From: Halocafeteria seosinensis
Taxonomy: Eukaryota > Sar > Bigyra > Bicosoecida
Assembly: GCA_001687465.1 (NCBI GenBank)
Contig: LVLI01000101.1
Coordinates: forward strand, 186,001-250,000
Length of the DNA stretch: 64,000 nt
Direction: 5' to 3'
Position 1 is the first letter of the stretch. The number at the start of each line of letters is the position of its first letter. Made by a program: the position numbers and the translations under genes. The notes beneath the pieces were generated by a model that saw nothing but the letters and a program-made list of their open reading frames with translations, made no database searches and was not told where the DNA came from. Of the stretch, positions 11,167-22,986 are shown in pieces.

Positions 11167-14100
11167 CTACTTCTCTGGTGGACCTATCTTCGATTTTCTA
11201 GGCGTTGCACCTGCGGACCTTGCTGGGGGAGTCTTTGGCTTTGGAGGCAAAGATGATGAGGGAGCAGTCTTTCCGTGCTGTCTGGAATGGGGTGATATAG
11301 CGTTCGGTGGAGGAGGTGTCTTTGGAGGGGCAGGAGAAATGCTACTTCTTGTGGATGGCCGCTTTGCAGATTTTGATGTTGGAGGGCTTGGACTCGCAGA
11401 TGCTGGCTTTCCCGTAGCACTTTCTTGGTCTGCTTGAGGTGGCCCTGGATTGGATTTGGGCAAAGCGCTGTGTGTTGCCGTTTCTTGGGACACTTCGGAC
11501 GGTGCCGCACTAATGGATTGTTGCCCAACGTCGCCACTAGGTCCACGAGCACTTCCTGTACCGGGTGGTGGAGGAGGAGTTGGTTTTGTCTTCTTTAGTA
11601 CAGTCCGGGGTTTAGCCGCAGTAGAGGAAGTCTGCGATGGCTCGCCTTTGGCATTTTCCTGCTGCCCCTTGGAAGCATCAACAATTGCACCAGTCTTAGG
11701 CGGAGGTAGAGGACTCTGTTGGGTATTTGACGAAGCTGTGTTACCAGGCCTTGGCGGCGGAACCGGGCTACGCGGGCTGTCTGCGTTCGTCTTGGGAGGT
11801 GTTGGGCTCCTCTTAGTACGTACGGAAGAGTTGCTGGACGCTGTTGCAGTTGGTTTTGGAGGTGGGACCGGAGCCGTCGGGGAATCTGTCGCTATCTGTT
11901 GAGGTTTGTCCTTTTCAGCATTCAAGGTTACCGTAGCACTTGGCTGGACGGGACTCTTCGGAGGTGGTGCTGGACTCCGCTTTCCAGTTGACGCAGCAGT
12001 GTTGGAGGGCAATGTGGCGCCACCAGAGTCTCTTGCCACGCCAGGCTTTGGCGGTGGCACTGGGCTTTTAGGTGCCGCGGAGTTAGTCTTGGGGGGCGGT
12101 GTAGGACTCTTTCTAGCTGGTGTGGATGGCGACACTGAGACGTCCGATCCTGACGCCGGCTGCCTGGAAACTGTTGTATCAGTTTTTGGAGGTGGTGTGG
12201 GAGCCTTGGTATCTGTTGAAGCAGTAGACCCTGAAGAAGAGCTTTCTGTTACCGGAGCGTTACGTTTTGGAGGCGGTGCTGGGCTCTTTGTCGTAGCTGT
12301 GCTAGACTTAGGAGGCGGTGTAGGGCTCTTCGGTGTAGAAGCAGTATTGGATTGTGACACTGAGCGTTCCGATCCTGTTATGTTAGGTTTTGATAATGGT
12401 GGAGTTGGACTCTTGGAATCAGTTTTCGGAGATGGTGTGGGAGCTTTGGCATCTGGTGAAGCAGTAGACCCTGAAGAAGAGCGTTCTGATACCGGAGCGT
12501 TATGTTTTGGAGGTGGTGCTGGGCTCTTTGTCGTAGCTGTGCTAGACTTAGGAGGTGGTGTAGGGCTCTTCGGTGTAGAAGCAGTATTGGATTGTGACAC
12601 TGAGCGTTCTGATCCTGTTATGTTAGGTTTTGATGACGGTGGAGTTGGACTCTTGGAATCTGTTTTCGGAGATGGTGTGGGAGCTTTGGCATCTGGTGAA
12701 GCAGTAGACCCTGAAGAAGAGCTTTCTGATACCGGAGCGTTACGTTTTGGAGGCGGTGCTGGGCTCTTTGTCGTAGCTGTGCTAGACTTAGGAGGTGGTG
12801 TAGGGCTCTTCGGTGTAGAAGCAGCATTGGATGGTGACACTGAGCGTTCCGATCCTGTTATGTTAGGCTTTGATAATGGTGGAGTCGGACTCTTGGAATC
12901 AGTTTTCGGAGATGGTGTGGGAGCTTTGGCATCTGGTGAAGCAGTAGACCCTGAAGAAGAGCTTCCTGATACCGGAGCGTTACGTTTTGGAGGTGGTGGC
13001 GGGCTCTTTGTCGTAGCTGTGCTAGACTTAGGAGGTGGTGTAGGGCTCTTCGGTGTAGAAGCAGTATTGGATTGTGACACTGAGCGTTCTGATCCTGTTA
13101 TGTTAGGTTTTGATGACGGTGGAGTCGGACTCTTGGAATCAGTTTTCGGAGATGGCGTGAGAGCTTTGGCATCTGGTGAAGCAGTAGACACTGAAGAAGA
13201 GCTTTCTGATACCGGAGCGTTACGTTTTGGAGGCGGTGCTGGGCTTTTTGTCGTAGCTGTGCTAGATTTAGGAGGTGGTGTAGGGCTCTTCGGTGTAGAA
13301 GCAGCATTGGATGGTGACACTGAGCGTTCCGGTCCTGTTATGTTAGGCTTTGATAATGGTGGAGTCGGACTCTTGGAATCAGTTTTCGGAGATGGTGTGG
13401 GAGCTTTGGCATCTGGTGAAGCAGTAGACCCTGAAGAAGAGCTTTCTGATACCGGAGCGTTACGTTTTGGAGGTGGTGGCGGGCTCTTTGTCGTAGCAGT
13501 GCTAATTGTTGTCACCGGTACTGGGCTACTTTTAGTAGCCGCCTTCGAAGCTTTGGGGGGCGAAACCTGGCTTTTTGGAGGAATTGGTTTGTTTGAAGGA
13601 GGCAAAACTGGAGCTGTCTTCTTATCTGAGGTAACAGTATCGACCGACGACACACTGCCTGGATTTGCCTGTGCCTTGTCGTTTGCTGAGAGTGTAACAT
13701 TTGAAACGGGTGAAGGCCTCGCTGAAGTCCTGGTATCGCTATTGGTTGTCGATGAAGCTGGCTTATCTGCCTTACTGGTGCTAGTCTTAGTGCTCGTTTT
13801 TGTGTCAACTGTTCGAGCAATAGCTGGACTCTCTGTGTTTCCGGTGGTAGCCCGAGGAGAGGGACTAAACTTGTTGCTGGAGCTTGAAACACGGGACAAG
13901 CTTTCCGTACTCGGCACACTATCACCCGGCGGTGTACCGGAATCCACCGAGATACCTCTCTTTGGGTTGGTTTTTGACGTAGCAATGGTGGTAGGCAACT
14001 TGGCACCTTCTGCGGCAGGTTTCAACCGAGAAATTCCACTCTTAGATATGCCACTAGTAGTGCTTTGAAACTGGATGAAACGCTTCGCATCGCCGTCAGG

Positions 14101-16629
14101 GGTCACGAGGTTGGCTGAAGCAGTTTCAGTGTTTGGAACTGACACACTCTCCTTCGTCCTCGAACGCAAGGGCTCAGATTTGGGCAAGGAAGCGGCAGTA
14201 TGGGAGTTTGCAAAGGACGTCGAACTCCCTTGAGAGCTGGAAGTTCGTTCCGTTTTGCTTTGTCTCATTTGACCATCAGTACTGTTTTCGCGGAGTCTTT
14301 CGTGTTCCTTTTCTGCTGCAGAGACAACAGGGCGCTTCGAGTCCGGAGGGTTACCGTTCTTGAAATCGGCTTGTGGACTCTCCACTTTAGTCTGAAGGGC
14401 ACTAACAGATGGATTGTTACTCTGCATCGGGCTTGTCCGAAGTCTTGATGACGTCTCCAACCTTTTACTCATAGGCGCTGTCGTCTTAGCACGGAGAACT
14501 GCGGAGGACTCGTCTGTAAGGCGGTATGGTGATGCGACAGCCGCTTTGCCATTCGAAGTTGCACTTTTCTCCGAAGACGAATCCAATGCGCCGTCTGTGG
14601 AGCTAATACTAGCATTAGTGTCAGGCTCGTTCCCTGAGCCACTACGATCAAAGAGAGACGCTTCCGATATCGAGTTTGTAGACGAGCTATTGTTGCTAAT
14701 CGTGCTGTCATTTGCTCGGGCGGTTTCTGCCTCAATGACAGGAGGCGCCTCCCTATGGGATCGTGTAGTATCTCGGAAATTTGTCAGTTTGCGATTAGAT
14801 GCATTCTTCGTTTCTGGGCTGTCGGAAGGCATCGATTCAGTGCAATGCTCTACAAAGACCTCTGTGGTGATGACCGACCCTTGACCAGACGACAAAGTAC
14901 CAGTTTCATCTGCCGTCTTGGCTGCAGTAGACTGGACGGGAATGTTGGCTGTAGTTAATGAACGATCAGAAGTTAGTTTGGATTGATGTGCTAGTCGGTC
15001 AGCTGCCTTTGATGTGTTGATGACCGTATCGTTCATGGTTACTAGTTCGGAGAGAGTGTTTTGGGACTGTGCACTACTGTAGCTAGCACTTCCGCTTCTT
15101 GTATCCGGAGCGGACCGTTGCGATTGGCCAGTCCTCTCTTCTTGTTCGCACCCGGAGCCGGACTGATCACCTTCAGCTTCAGCATCCAACGGTATGGATC
15201 CACCATCTGCTGTTGGAGAGTCTATACTTGCCTGTGCGTTCGTTTCTTTGATGTGAGTCCGCTGGGTCCGTTTCTCGGGAGAGACAGAATTGTCCAAAGT
15301 ACCAATTTCACCCGGTGCATGCTGCCCTCCACTTTCTCGGTTCTCGGGCACCAACTCATTGAACTTCTCACCTGTTTTGGTAACAGTCGCGTCCAATTGC
15401 TTTAGGTCATTTATACCGGGTGTGTATCGACTAATGCTATGCGCACGTTTATCGTCCAATGTTTCCAAAGATGTCCTGGTGTCCTTGGGAATGCTTTCAC
15501 CGGTGCTTCTATGATTTCGGCTCGTCAGGTCGCTTCTATCACTGAAAGAACTGGCATGATCGCTAGCAGTGTTTATCTCACTGGAGCTTGGAAAGGCTGC
15601 AGTACCAATCTCGGCGAAATGTTCTTGTGCAGCTGCAGTAGCCAGCCGTGCAGGTATGCGAGACTTAGATGGTTGGTCATTTGTCCACCGATAGCTGTAG
15701 CTCGCTCCCTCATGAGCATTCTGTAGAGTGTGGGTGCCTTTTTGGGAGGGTAGACTTGCTAAGGCCTTCAATATAATCTTTGCTTTTTCCGCCTGTGTGA
15801 TGGCTTCAGTGTTAGTAAGAGGGTTGTTGGGCTTCGTTTCGGACTTCTCGGGTGTTTTTGACCGGTGTCTGGGATTGTCGTTCGCACGACGACACTTTGC
15901 TCGTTCGAAGACAAGATTGCTCCATTTTATGCTGTCGTTAGTCAACACCGCAATCTCAGAAGCATTCATCTTGATTACTCCTTGCCCCAATCGTTTTACT
16001 GTTTCCGCAAGACGCAACGTACGCTCGCTTATCCAAACAACGTCTTCATTGGCTTCTTCCAATTGTCCCTTCATATGTCTCAACTGCTGCTGTAGTTGAG
16101 TTATCTGATTTGCTTGGCGTTTCCTTTGCTGCCCATTATACTCAATGCGCTTCTGTAAAATCTCTATTGTTCTGTCCTTCCTCGTCGCATTTTCCTCCTC
16201 TTTATCAGGCTTGGATTCGATTCGCCGAGAGGTGTTTTCCTCATGGTAGTTTGTCTTCTCCGTTGTTGTTTCGGCCTTTCGATGGTAGTCTCTGTTTTGG
16301 CTTGATGTCTCACGCTTCCCGAACCCGTTTGCTTTGGGCATCTGGGCTCCATCTCCTTTTTTCTTAGTCTCCTGAATGTCAACCCAGCTGTACCGATGTG
16401 GTCGTGGCTGCACCTCGTTTTCAGTGAATGGGCTCTCGATCCACAATATTCGAGTCTCGTCATCGTCCCTTGATGGCTTCGCATTGTGCAGAGGATTCGT
16501 TTTCTTATAGCTACGAGTACCTCTCTTTGAGAACGCTTGGGGCTTGAGTTGAGGCCGACGATACTGCTTTAGGGGGTAGATGCCTACCCCTGTTCTCTTC
16601 GGAGAAGTGGCGGCGGAGCTTCCATCCAT
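11167..16629 (-). CDS. Giant proline/serine-rich repeat protein (1820 aa)
   Basis: Single uninterrupted reading frame of 1820 residues from an ATG, remarkable because neighbouring genes are split. Residues 1-100 are basic, about 143-220 form a predicted coiled coil (Gln/Leu/Arg-rich heptads), about 250-1000 are Ser/Thr-rich and disordered, and about 1040-1485 consist of an 80-residue repeat containing PTPPPK- and APPPKR-like motifs, followed by more PPPK motifs to the end. Such PxxP segments are typical ligands for SH3, WW or profilin, so a cytoskeletal or scaffold role is plausible but inferred. It converges on the SAM-domain gene with only ~110 bases between stops. The opposite strand is also open over 720 codons because of the repeat composition; I treat that as a shadow. 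Confidence 0.8.
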   Translation of the reverse strand: MDGSSAATSPKRTGVGIYPLKQYRRPQLKPQAFSKRGTRSYKKTNPLHNAKPSRDDDETRILWIESPFTENEVQPRPHRYSWVDIQETKKKGDGAQMPKANGFGKRETSSQNRDYHRKAETTTEKTNYHEENTSRRIESKPDKEEENATRKDRTIEILQKRIEYNGQQRKRQANQITQLQQQLRHMKGQLEEANEDVVWISERTLRLAETVKRLGQGVIKMNASEIAVLTNDSIKWSNLVFERAKCRRANDNPRHRSKTPEKSETKPNNPLTNTEAITQAEKAKIILKALASLPSQKGTHTLQNAHEGASYSYRWTNDQPSKSRIPARLATAAAQEHFAEIGTAAFPSSSEINTASDHASSFSDRSDLTSRNHRSTGESIPKDTRTSLETLDDKRAHSISRYTPGINDLKQLDATVTKTGEKFNELVPENRESGGQHAPGEIGTLDNSVSPEKRTQRTHIKETNAQASIDSPTADGGSIPLDAEAEGDQSGSGCEQEERTGQSQRSAPDTRSGSASYSSAQSQNTLSELVTMNDTVINTSKAADRLAHQSKLTSDRSLTTANIPVQSTAAKTADETGTLSSGQGSVITTEVFVEHCTESMPSDSPETKNASNRKLTNFRDTTRSHREAPPVIEAETARANDSTISNNSSSTNSISEASLFDRSGSGNEPDTNASISSTDGALDSSSEKSATSNGKAAVASPYRLTDESSAVLRAKTTAPMSKRLETSSRLRTSPMQSNNPSVSALQTKVESPQADFKNGNPPDSKRPVVSAAEKEHERLRENSTDGQMRQSKTERTSSSQGSSTSFANSHTAASLPKSEPLRSRTKESVSVPNTETASANLVTPDGDAKRFIQFQSTTSGISKSGISRLKPAAEGAKLPTTIATSKTNPKRGISVDSGTPPGDSVPSTESLSRVSSSSNKFSPSPRATTGNTESPAIARTVDTKTSTKTSTSKADKPASSTTNSDTRTSARPSPVSNVTLSANDKAQANPGSVSSVDTVTSDKKTAPVLPPSNKPIPPKSQVSPPKASKAATKSSPVPVTTISTATTKSPPPPPKRNAPVSESSSSGSTASPDAKAPTPSPKTDSKSPTPPLSKPNITGPERSVSPSNAASTPKSPTPPPKSSTATTKSPAPPPKRNAPVSESSSSVSTASPDAKALTPSPKTDSKSPTPPSSKPNITGSERSVSQSNTASTPKSPTPPPKSSTATTKSPPPPPKRNAPVSGSSSSGSTASPDAKAPTPSPKTDSKSPTPPLSKPNITGSERSVSPSNAASTPKSPTPPPKSSTATTKSPAPPPKRNAPVSESSSSGSTASPDAKAPTPSPKTDSKSPTPPSSKPNITGSERSVSQSNTASTPKSPTPPPKSSTATTKSPAPPPKHNAPVSERSSSGSTASPDAKAPTPSPKTDSKSPTPPLSKPNITGSERSVSQSNTASTPKSPTPPPKSSTATTKSPAPPPKRNAPVTESSSSGSTASTDTKAPTPPPKTDTTVSRQPASGSDVSVSPSTPARKSPTPPPKTNSAAPKSPVPPPKPGVARDSGGATLPSNTAASTGKRSPAPPPKSPVQPSATVTLNAEKDKPQQIATDSPTAPVPPPKPTATASSNSSVRTKRSPTPPKTNADSPRSPVPPPRPGNTASSNTQQSPLPPPKTGAIVDASKGQQENAKGEPSQTSSTAAKPRTVLKKTKPTPPPPPGTGSARGPSGDVGQQSISAAPSEVSQETATHSALPKSNPGPPQADQESATGKPASASPSPPTSKSAKRPSTRSSISPAPPKTPPPPNAISPHSRQHGKTAPSSSLPPKPKTPPARSAGATPRKSKIGPPEK
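12183..13503 (-). repeat. 240-nt tandem repeat, about 5.5 copies, inside the proline-rich gene
   Basis: Near-identical units recur with an exact 240-nt period (compare 12241, 12481, 12721, 12961, 13201, 13441), each encoding 80 residues. Copies differ by scattered substitutions; alternate copies share variants (for instance the GCATTGGATGGT versus GTATTGGATTGT forms), suggesting that two-unit blocks (480 nt) were duplicated. The flanking sequence holds more diverged copies. Confidence 0.95.
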
Positions 16630-16965
16630 TGTGCTTGTAGCGGTGTCTCCTCCGGGTAGAGTACCTTATCTCAGGGCAAAACACAGAGCAAGTGCTTTCC
16701 GACGGCACCAAAAAGATGAATTCCAGTGGAAAGAGCTTTGCTATATCCAGAGGGGGTCAAGTTGATCCAACGGATCACTGGAAGTTCTGGAACCTGTGAA
16801 GTTCAACCGTTTAGAGTGGTTCACAACAATGAGTTTGTCGCCCTTTGCCAAACGACTTGCGGTCGTCGGACAATTTGAAGGCTGATGTTTCCATGGCGGG
16901 TACTCTAAAAGTAGAGGGACTGAAAGTACCGATTCATCTAGAGTACCCCGGAGTGGTTTTTGAAA

Positions 16966-19900
16966 ATGGCGAATGCAAAATGGCAAGACATGCTTCTTTT
17001 GTTGGAAAGGAAAGCCTTGAGATACTTATATGAAGAGTTCAAGGAGTTAGAAGAAAGAGAAAAGAGGGGACTCACAAAGAAAGAGTTTGCAGACTCTTGT
17101 CTTCGAAATATTGACCTTAGCAGTTCACCCTACGACGAAGGTATGCTTCGGCAAGGGCATTCCATTGACGGGCGTACTGTATTGAAATCATTCTGACGAC
17201 GCAGTCACGATCGTTGGTCTTGTTAGTGAAGTCTATGATCAGATCGACGTTAATGGAGATGGTAAGTAGAGTGGATTAAAACGCGGTCTGTATGTATACT
17301 CTGCGATTTTCTGTATCCAGGCGAGCTGGAATGGGCGGAATTCACCGAGTTTTGCATCGAGATGGGGGCAAACGTTGCAAACGAGGAGAATTCGGTCCTA
17401 CAACGTTCAGAGGTAGGTTGGCATAGGTCATGAAAACACAAACACTGAACCTAGTTTTCTAGTTTTGTGCTTTCTAGTAGCAGTACGTCTTCGACAAGGC
17501 TTTCCAGGACAAAAGCACTTCTTTAACGTGTTCAGAAATAACTTGTATGACGTACGACAAGGAAAACCAACTGCTTTACGTAAGACCTGCTCCTTTTGTA
17601 ACCGCAATGTCTCCCACTTGTAGAATTGATAGAAAAGCATTGCAGGTAGCGGAAGGGAACACAACGATAATATCGGTCTACAACAATAACCTGAGGAAAG
17701 TTGCCACCCTGTCGTTTGACGAGGGCGTACCATCATACAAAGAGGCTAAGCACTCGAGTTCCGTAAGTTGCGTCAGTATTGTGCTGATTCCTAAGCACAA
17801 AATGGTACTGACCATTCTTAGTGATCACTCATTGTGTTTTTGGTACAATACCACGCACTTAGTGTACGCCGGAAAACTTAGCAGAGCGGGCAACTGGTTA
17901 CCGCACAGTGCCTGTTGGAGCGCTACCTGTAGCGCAGTTGCTATTGGAACTAGAGATGGGAGAATCATTATTGCAGATCCAGTGCAGAAGCGCATCGATC
18001 GAATCATACGAATGCACACTGATACGGTGTTGGAAATCATGGCTATCGAAGAATTCGAAGCCGTGGTTAGCAGCGGCATGGATAGGAAGCTTCTTTTGTG
18101 GGATGTCAACTCATGGCATGTTAAAGCAAAATTCCAGGGTCACGACTCAATTGTTACTCCACTGGTATGGGCACCTCAATTAAGCGTAATTTTTGGGAGT
18201 ACCAAGAGCGAGGTAGTTGTTGCATGGTCACCCACGTCCCCAAACCCTATCATGAGGATTCGGGGCCAGAGGTGAGTGTCTGCTCTTAGAGGGTCACTGA
18301 TCATGTCTCTTGTATTGATACTCACCGCTTACAGAGCAAACGTGATACATATGGCTATTATTCATTCAAAACCTTTGGAAAGGCTTCTTTGCATCGACGA
18401 GCGGCAAACATATAATGTTTGGTCGTTCAACGACGCAACGTCAGGAACCGCAAACTGTGTTTCGTCGTTTTGTCTGGCAACGTCGGGAGTATCGGCCAAT
18501 TGCGTCTGTGTCACGCATCCTGGTAAGACAAACAAGGATGATTTTAGAAGCGACCGTGCTGGAGCGGCATAGACTTCTTCCTTACAGGACTGGATATAAT
18601 AATTGGTAGCACTCGAATATTTCGAATCTCCAACGTCGTCGATGATACGACGGAGGTCGTTTCCGGTATCATGTATAATGAAGCAATGAGGATGTTTGTA
18701 ACGTATTCAAAGAATGAAATCCGTCTTTGGAACGAACAAACTGGGGAACGGGAAATGACGTTTAGTGATTTATTCGACGATGATGACATTTCGGCAGCCT
18801 GTCTCGATGATAGGAACCGTAAAATCATAGTCGGAACACGAAACGGCAGACTTCGCGTCTTTAATTGCTTGAATGGAGCCCTAATGAAAGAAGGAAAGAG
18901 TCACGCCTCCTTTATTACGTCTCTGCTCTACGTACCCTATTGCAGATGTGTGGTTTCGACAAGCTGGGATCAAACGCTCAGAGTTTACTATGAAGACCCT
19001 CAGGAGGAGTTAGAACTTCTGAGGGAAGTCCAACACGCCCACTCTGACGATATCACATGTCTCTGCTATTCTGCGGCCAATGATATCATTTTCACAGGTA
19101 AGAAGCTCCAATGCCTGTTGTAAGTACATACTTGGTGGCAGCACTGTCTTGTAATGCTCAGGCTCTGCTGATTACACAATACGATGCTGGGAATTTACGT
19201 CGTTGAGAATGGAATGCGAACTTGTTGCTCATACATCGCAAGTATGCGATATTGCAACGCCCGGGGACTTACCTATACTCGTTTCTGGAGATGCAAAAGG
19301 AATAATTTGTATCTGGAAGATCAATCAGGGGAAACCAGCTTACCAATTACTGTATTGTTTTCAGCACTATAAGCGGAAGAAATTCTTGTATGACCCCAAT
19401 CACCCGTTTAGCCTCTACAGACCTGATGCATTAGATATACCTCGGGTAGAAGACCCACGCGATAACGCAAACATTGAGGATATGCTGCTTCTTCATAAAG
19501 ATTTCATGCCTCCAAGAAGGGGTTCCGAGTCGACAAACGACAGCCGCGACGTCGAGGATGCTAGAGACATCAGTTCATCTGTATACCATTCTGGTGAATT
19601 TCTAGAAGATCTAGTGGAGAAGCGAGAGAAGGTCCCAGAGAGGAATGCGCCTGATGAGAGGTTACAACCGCTCGATCTGACGTTCATAACAGGAATCGAT
19701 GCAACCGCTTCGTCTCAAACCCCGGCGACTGATGTTCTGAGCTCGAGACTTCCTCAGTTGAACACTTCACGAAGCGGGAACAAATCAGTACCGCCTTCGA
19801 CCAGTAATACTGGTAGACGTAGTGTTGCAGCTGTTCCTGAAGAATATGCAAACCCCTACTGCTCGCATCCTGAGTTAAAGGGTTTTCTACTAACCAAGCT

Positions 19901-22816
19901 CTGCGATGACATCTTGCGAAGGTATCACAAAAAGAAGAAGGAAGAGCTTGAGGGAGTATCTGGGAGTAGCTCCACTGCTCGTCTTGCAGAGAATTGTGCG
20001 GACGACGTCGATGAACGCTTAAGCCGTATTGGTTTGGGAGCGGTGTACGACGCCGAAGCCCTGGCGGTCACAAAGAGCGAACTAACGGCTATGCGGGGAA
20101 GACTCAAACTTGCGGAATATAAAATGGAAGTAAGCATAACTAGTTTAGTAGTTGACGTTCAAACAAATGGGCACGTGGTGCTATATATTGGAGACGATGC
20201 GGGAAATGTTCGGACCGAAGACATAACTCGCATCCTTAGGAGGGCAAAAGTTCAAAATGGCATTGGGACTCAAAGAGCCCCTGCTGAAGTGAAATTGGCT
20301 CTTAAACAAGCGTTTTATTCCGAGCCTCACATGAAAAAACGTACCGACCACGATGACCAGGAAGAGCTCAGAAAGAGATCAATTGCTTCATCCGCACCGC
20401 CAACCCACCGAAGTGGCGTACGGTTTCACAGGATGAGTAACACGTATCGGGACGGGTTGCAGTCCCTTGTTTTGGGCAGCAAGGGAGACTGCGTTCAAAC
20501 AATTCGGAAGCGTCAAGTATTACAGATAGAGCGAGGTGACAGGCGCCATATTGCGTCTTTTGTTGCCCATGAAGAGTCAATGTCCTCTATGAATGTCACT
20601 AGGGGATCTAAGTTAGTCATGACCTCCGGGCTTGATGGGAGGAGTTTTATCTGGAATAGAGATGGGTGCTTGCTGGGGCAGCTGGACACACCGCCTAAAG
20701 AAGAACGGCAAGTAAAACAGGGACTTGTACCATTGATACCATGGAAAGTCCCGCTGAGAAATTATAATACTGAGGAAAAAGCGATGAGTCTATTGAGTTC
20801 GGTATACGAACTCCGCGCGCAACGCCTTGAAAAGTGCCACTCACATAGAAGTGACTTTCAAGCGCAAGCACCCCGCACTTACTCTATTGCTGGAGAGGAG
20901 GAGCAAGAGCAGATTCAAAGTCCCTACAGATTTGCCTGGTTGGAAAATCTTCAGGAAGGAAAACACTCTTCAAATGTAACACTGATCAATGAATCCACTT
21001 CCCCTGTTGATTCAGACACAGAATCTGATCATATATCTTACGAACAAATCGATGTTAGCGATTCAGTTATTTTACGGACCGTAGAAGATGCTCAAGGAGA
21101 AGTCGAAGATGAGGGAAGGTCATGCCATAGCCGAAACTCTATTCTAGGATCCCTAGGAGATAGTCTTGAGAGGAGTGGTAAATCGGTATGCACCTCGACG
21201 TAAGTTGTCGCAGTATTGGAACTGTTTGTTAGGGCTTCACTCATTACACCGTTTGTTCCAGGTCCGTACTTCCGAAATACAAAAACTTTCATAAGGAAGC
21301 AGCGCGAGAATGCTCACATTTATATGCCAGACGTCATAAAGAAGTAAGGAGAACGAGCATCACTTCAATTTGTCATTTATGTTTTCTATACTAACTTTCC
21401 AGGTTCCCGACACAACACCCTCAAATTTTCTTAAACAGAAGCTTTGGAATGGAAGAGAATCTCCAACAAAGGCGAAAAGGCCGTCTTCGGCTATGCCTTC
21501 TCTTCGAAATAGGCCCATGCAGTGGAGTAGACGCAAGCACCAAGACTCGCCTAGGGACACTAGTTCTCCGAGTAACTTTCCAGGTACGTAGCGGCTTTGT
21601 GGTCTATATTCAAAGGAGGGTTTTTACCAGACGCCGTTACAGATGTCGGAACTGCAAGACCACAAGTTTATATCCCAGAATGGGAGGATGTTAACTGCCT
21701 TGAAGGAGCTACCACGAAAGCATTTGGAAAATCTATGAAAGACAAGGTTCAAGGATACTATAAATCAGCAATGCAGAGAACCTCTATGAGGCCGAGGGTT
21801 AGGACAGCAACGTCCAATTCCTCGTCTCCTACGTCTTTCCCTTCTCATCTCTATGACCCTCGACACCACCGGAAATATGTTGAGCACCCTTCATCGAAGT
21901 ATTACGAGGAGATGTATAAATCTGACTCCTCTGGAAGTGGTTCGTTGATGCCTTCTCATTTTGGCCCCTACAGCGCCCTCGAGGTCATTCGTGTCCGCCG
22001 TCTGTTCGAAGTAAGCATGGTTGAACGTGGGGCGATTGATATAGATGCAGTGCAAGTATTCTTGGTCTGCGTTTGAGTACACAGGCTGCTGACCGTCTTG
22101 GAAAAGGAGAGGTGGAATTACACCACCTTTTGAATTCTCCGGAATGGAAATCTTTGTACCCCCCTGAGAAGATAGAAGTAATGTTCGATGCGATGGATGC
22201 CAATAAGAGCGGGGTCGTTTCACTATTGGAGGTATTCAAGGTGGTGTTCCCAGGAGCGACCAACGCCCATATCCAGGTCTGTATCACCCCGGTTAGGTCA
22301 ATGCCTTGCAAGGTATTTGAAATTCTCCTGTCTACGAACTCTTACAGTCAATGATAAAACATACCGGGCTATCGCGCACGATTCGTTCGATTCCGAAGAA
22401 AAAGAGCCTTCGTCGAGCTTCCCAGATAGAATCTGATTATTTGGAAGCAATATTTAGGGCATTTGACCGTGATGGGGATGGGATAGTAACACTAGAAGAG
22501 ATGGAAAGCGTAAGTGTCGTACAATTGTAGAGTGTAGTGCAACGTTCTGTACCCTGGGGCCATACATTTGCCTCTTTACAGATGTGTCGCAGCAGCGACC
22601 AGAAGAATGGATTCAAACTGGCGGACTTAAAATCTGTTGTTTCCCAGGTATGACGATATGACATAGCCCATAAAAGAAGTTGATTATGCAGGATAACAAG
22701 CTTCTCATTCATTGCAGTACGCTGACGGGACCGAAGGGCTCAACCTGGAGCAGTTCAGGAAGGTTATGGCGGACTCATTTCTCCAGACCAGCACGGGGAA
22801 TCCAACTCTATGCTAG
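16966..22816 (+). CDS. WD40-repeat protein with N- and C-terminal EF-hands
   Basis: Fourteen exons: 16966-17140, 17205-17261, 17321-17412, 17484-18271, 18335-18522, 18588-19097, 19162-21199, 21262-21343, 21403-21583, ~21631(or 21643)-22010, 22085-22276, 22348-22509, 22582-22647, 22718-22816. All phases match; about 1669 residues. An EF-hand with DVNGDGELEW lies near residue 75; WD repeats follow (for example GMDRKLLLWDV, GSADYTIRCWEF, GDAKGIICIWKI, GLDGRSFIWNRDG); the C-terminus has at least three EF-hand-like units, the best being DRDGDGIVTLEE. The order EF-hand/WD40/EF-hand resembles the WDR49/WDR64/EFCAB8 group, often linked to calcium and cilia, though cilia are not implied here. The acceptor of exon 10 is ambiguous between two in-phase sites. 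Cytosolic calcium-responsive scaffold is the inferred role. Confidence 0.88.
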
Positions 22817-22986
22817 ATCGTAAAGAGACATACTCAATGATGGAGCTATCACTTTGAAACCGGCAAACATGATACCCTAAGCATAAGAAGCAAAGGCACC
22901 ACACCGTGTTACATTATTTATACCGAACCCACCCGGCATCCACTTAGACGAAACTACCAGGAGTTGGCGATGAGGTCAACTTCTGT

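Noticed and set aside
11906-14068. 720-codon open frame on the plus strand opposite the proline-rich gene
   Set aside because: It follows the 240-nt repeats exactly and its Gly/Leu/Val-rich sequence is the reverse-complement shadow of PPPK-rich codons; the minus-strand frame is longer and has a clear non-repeat N-terminus.
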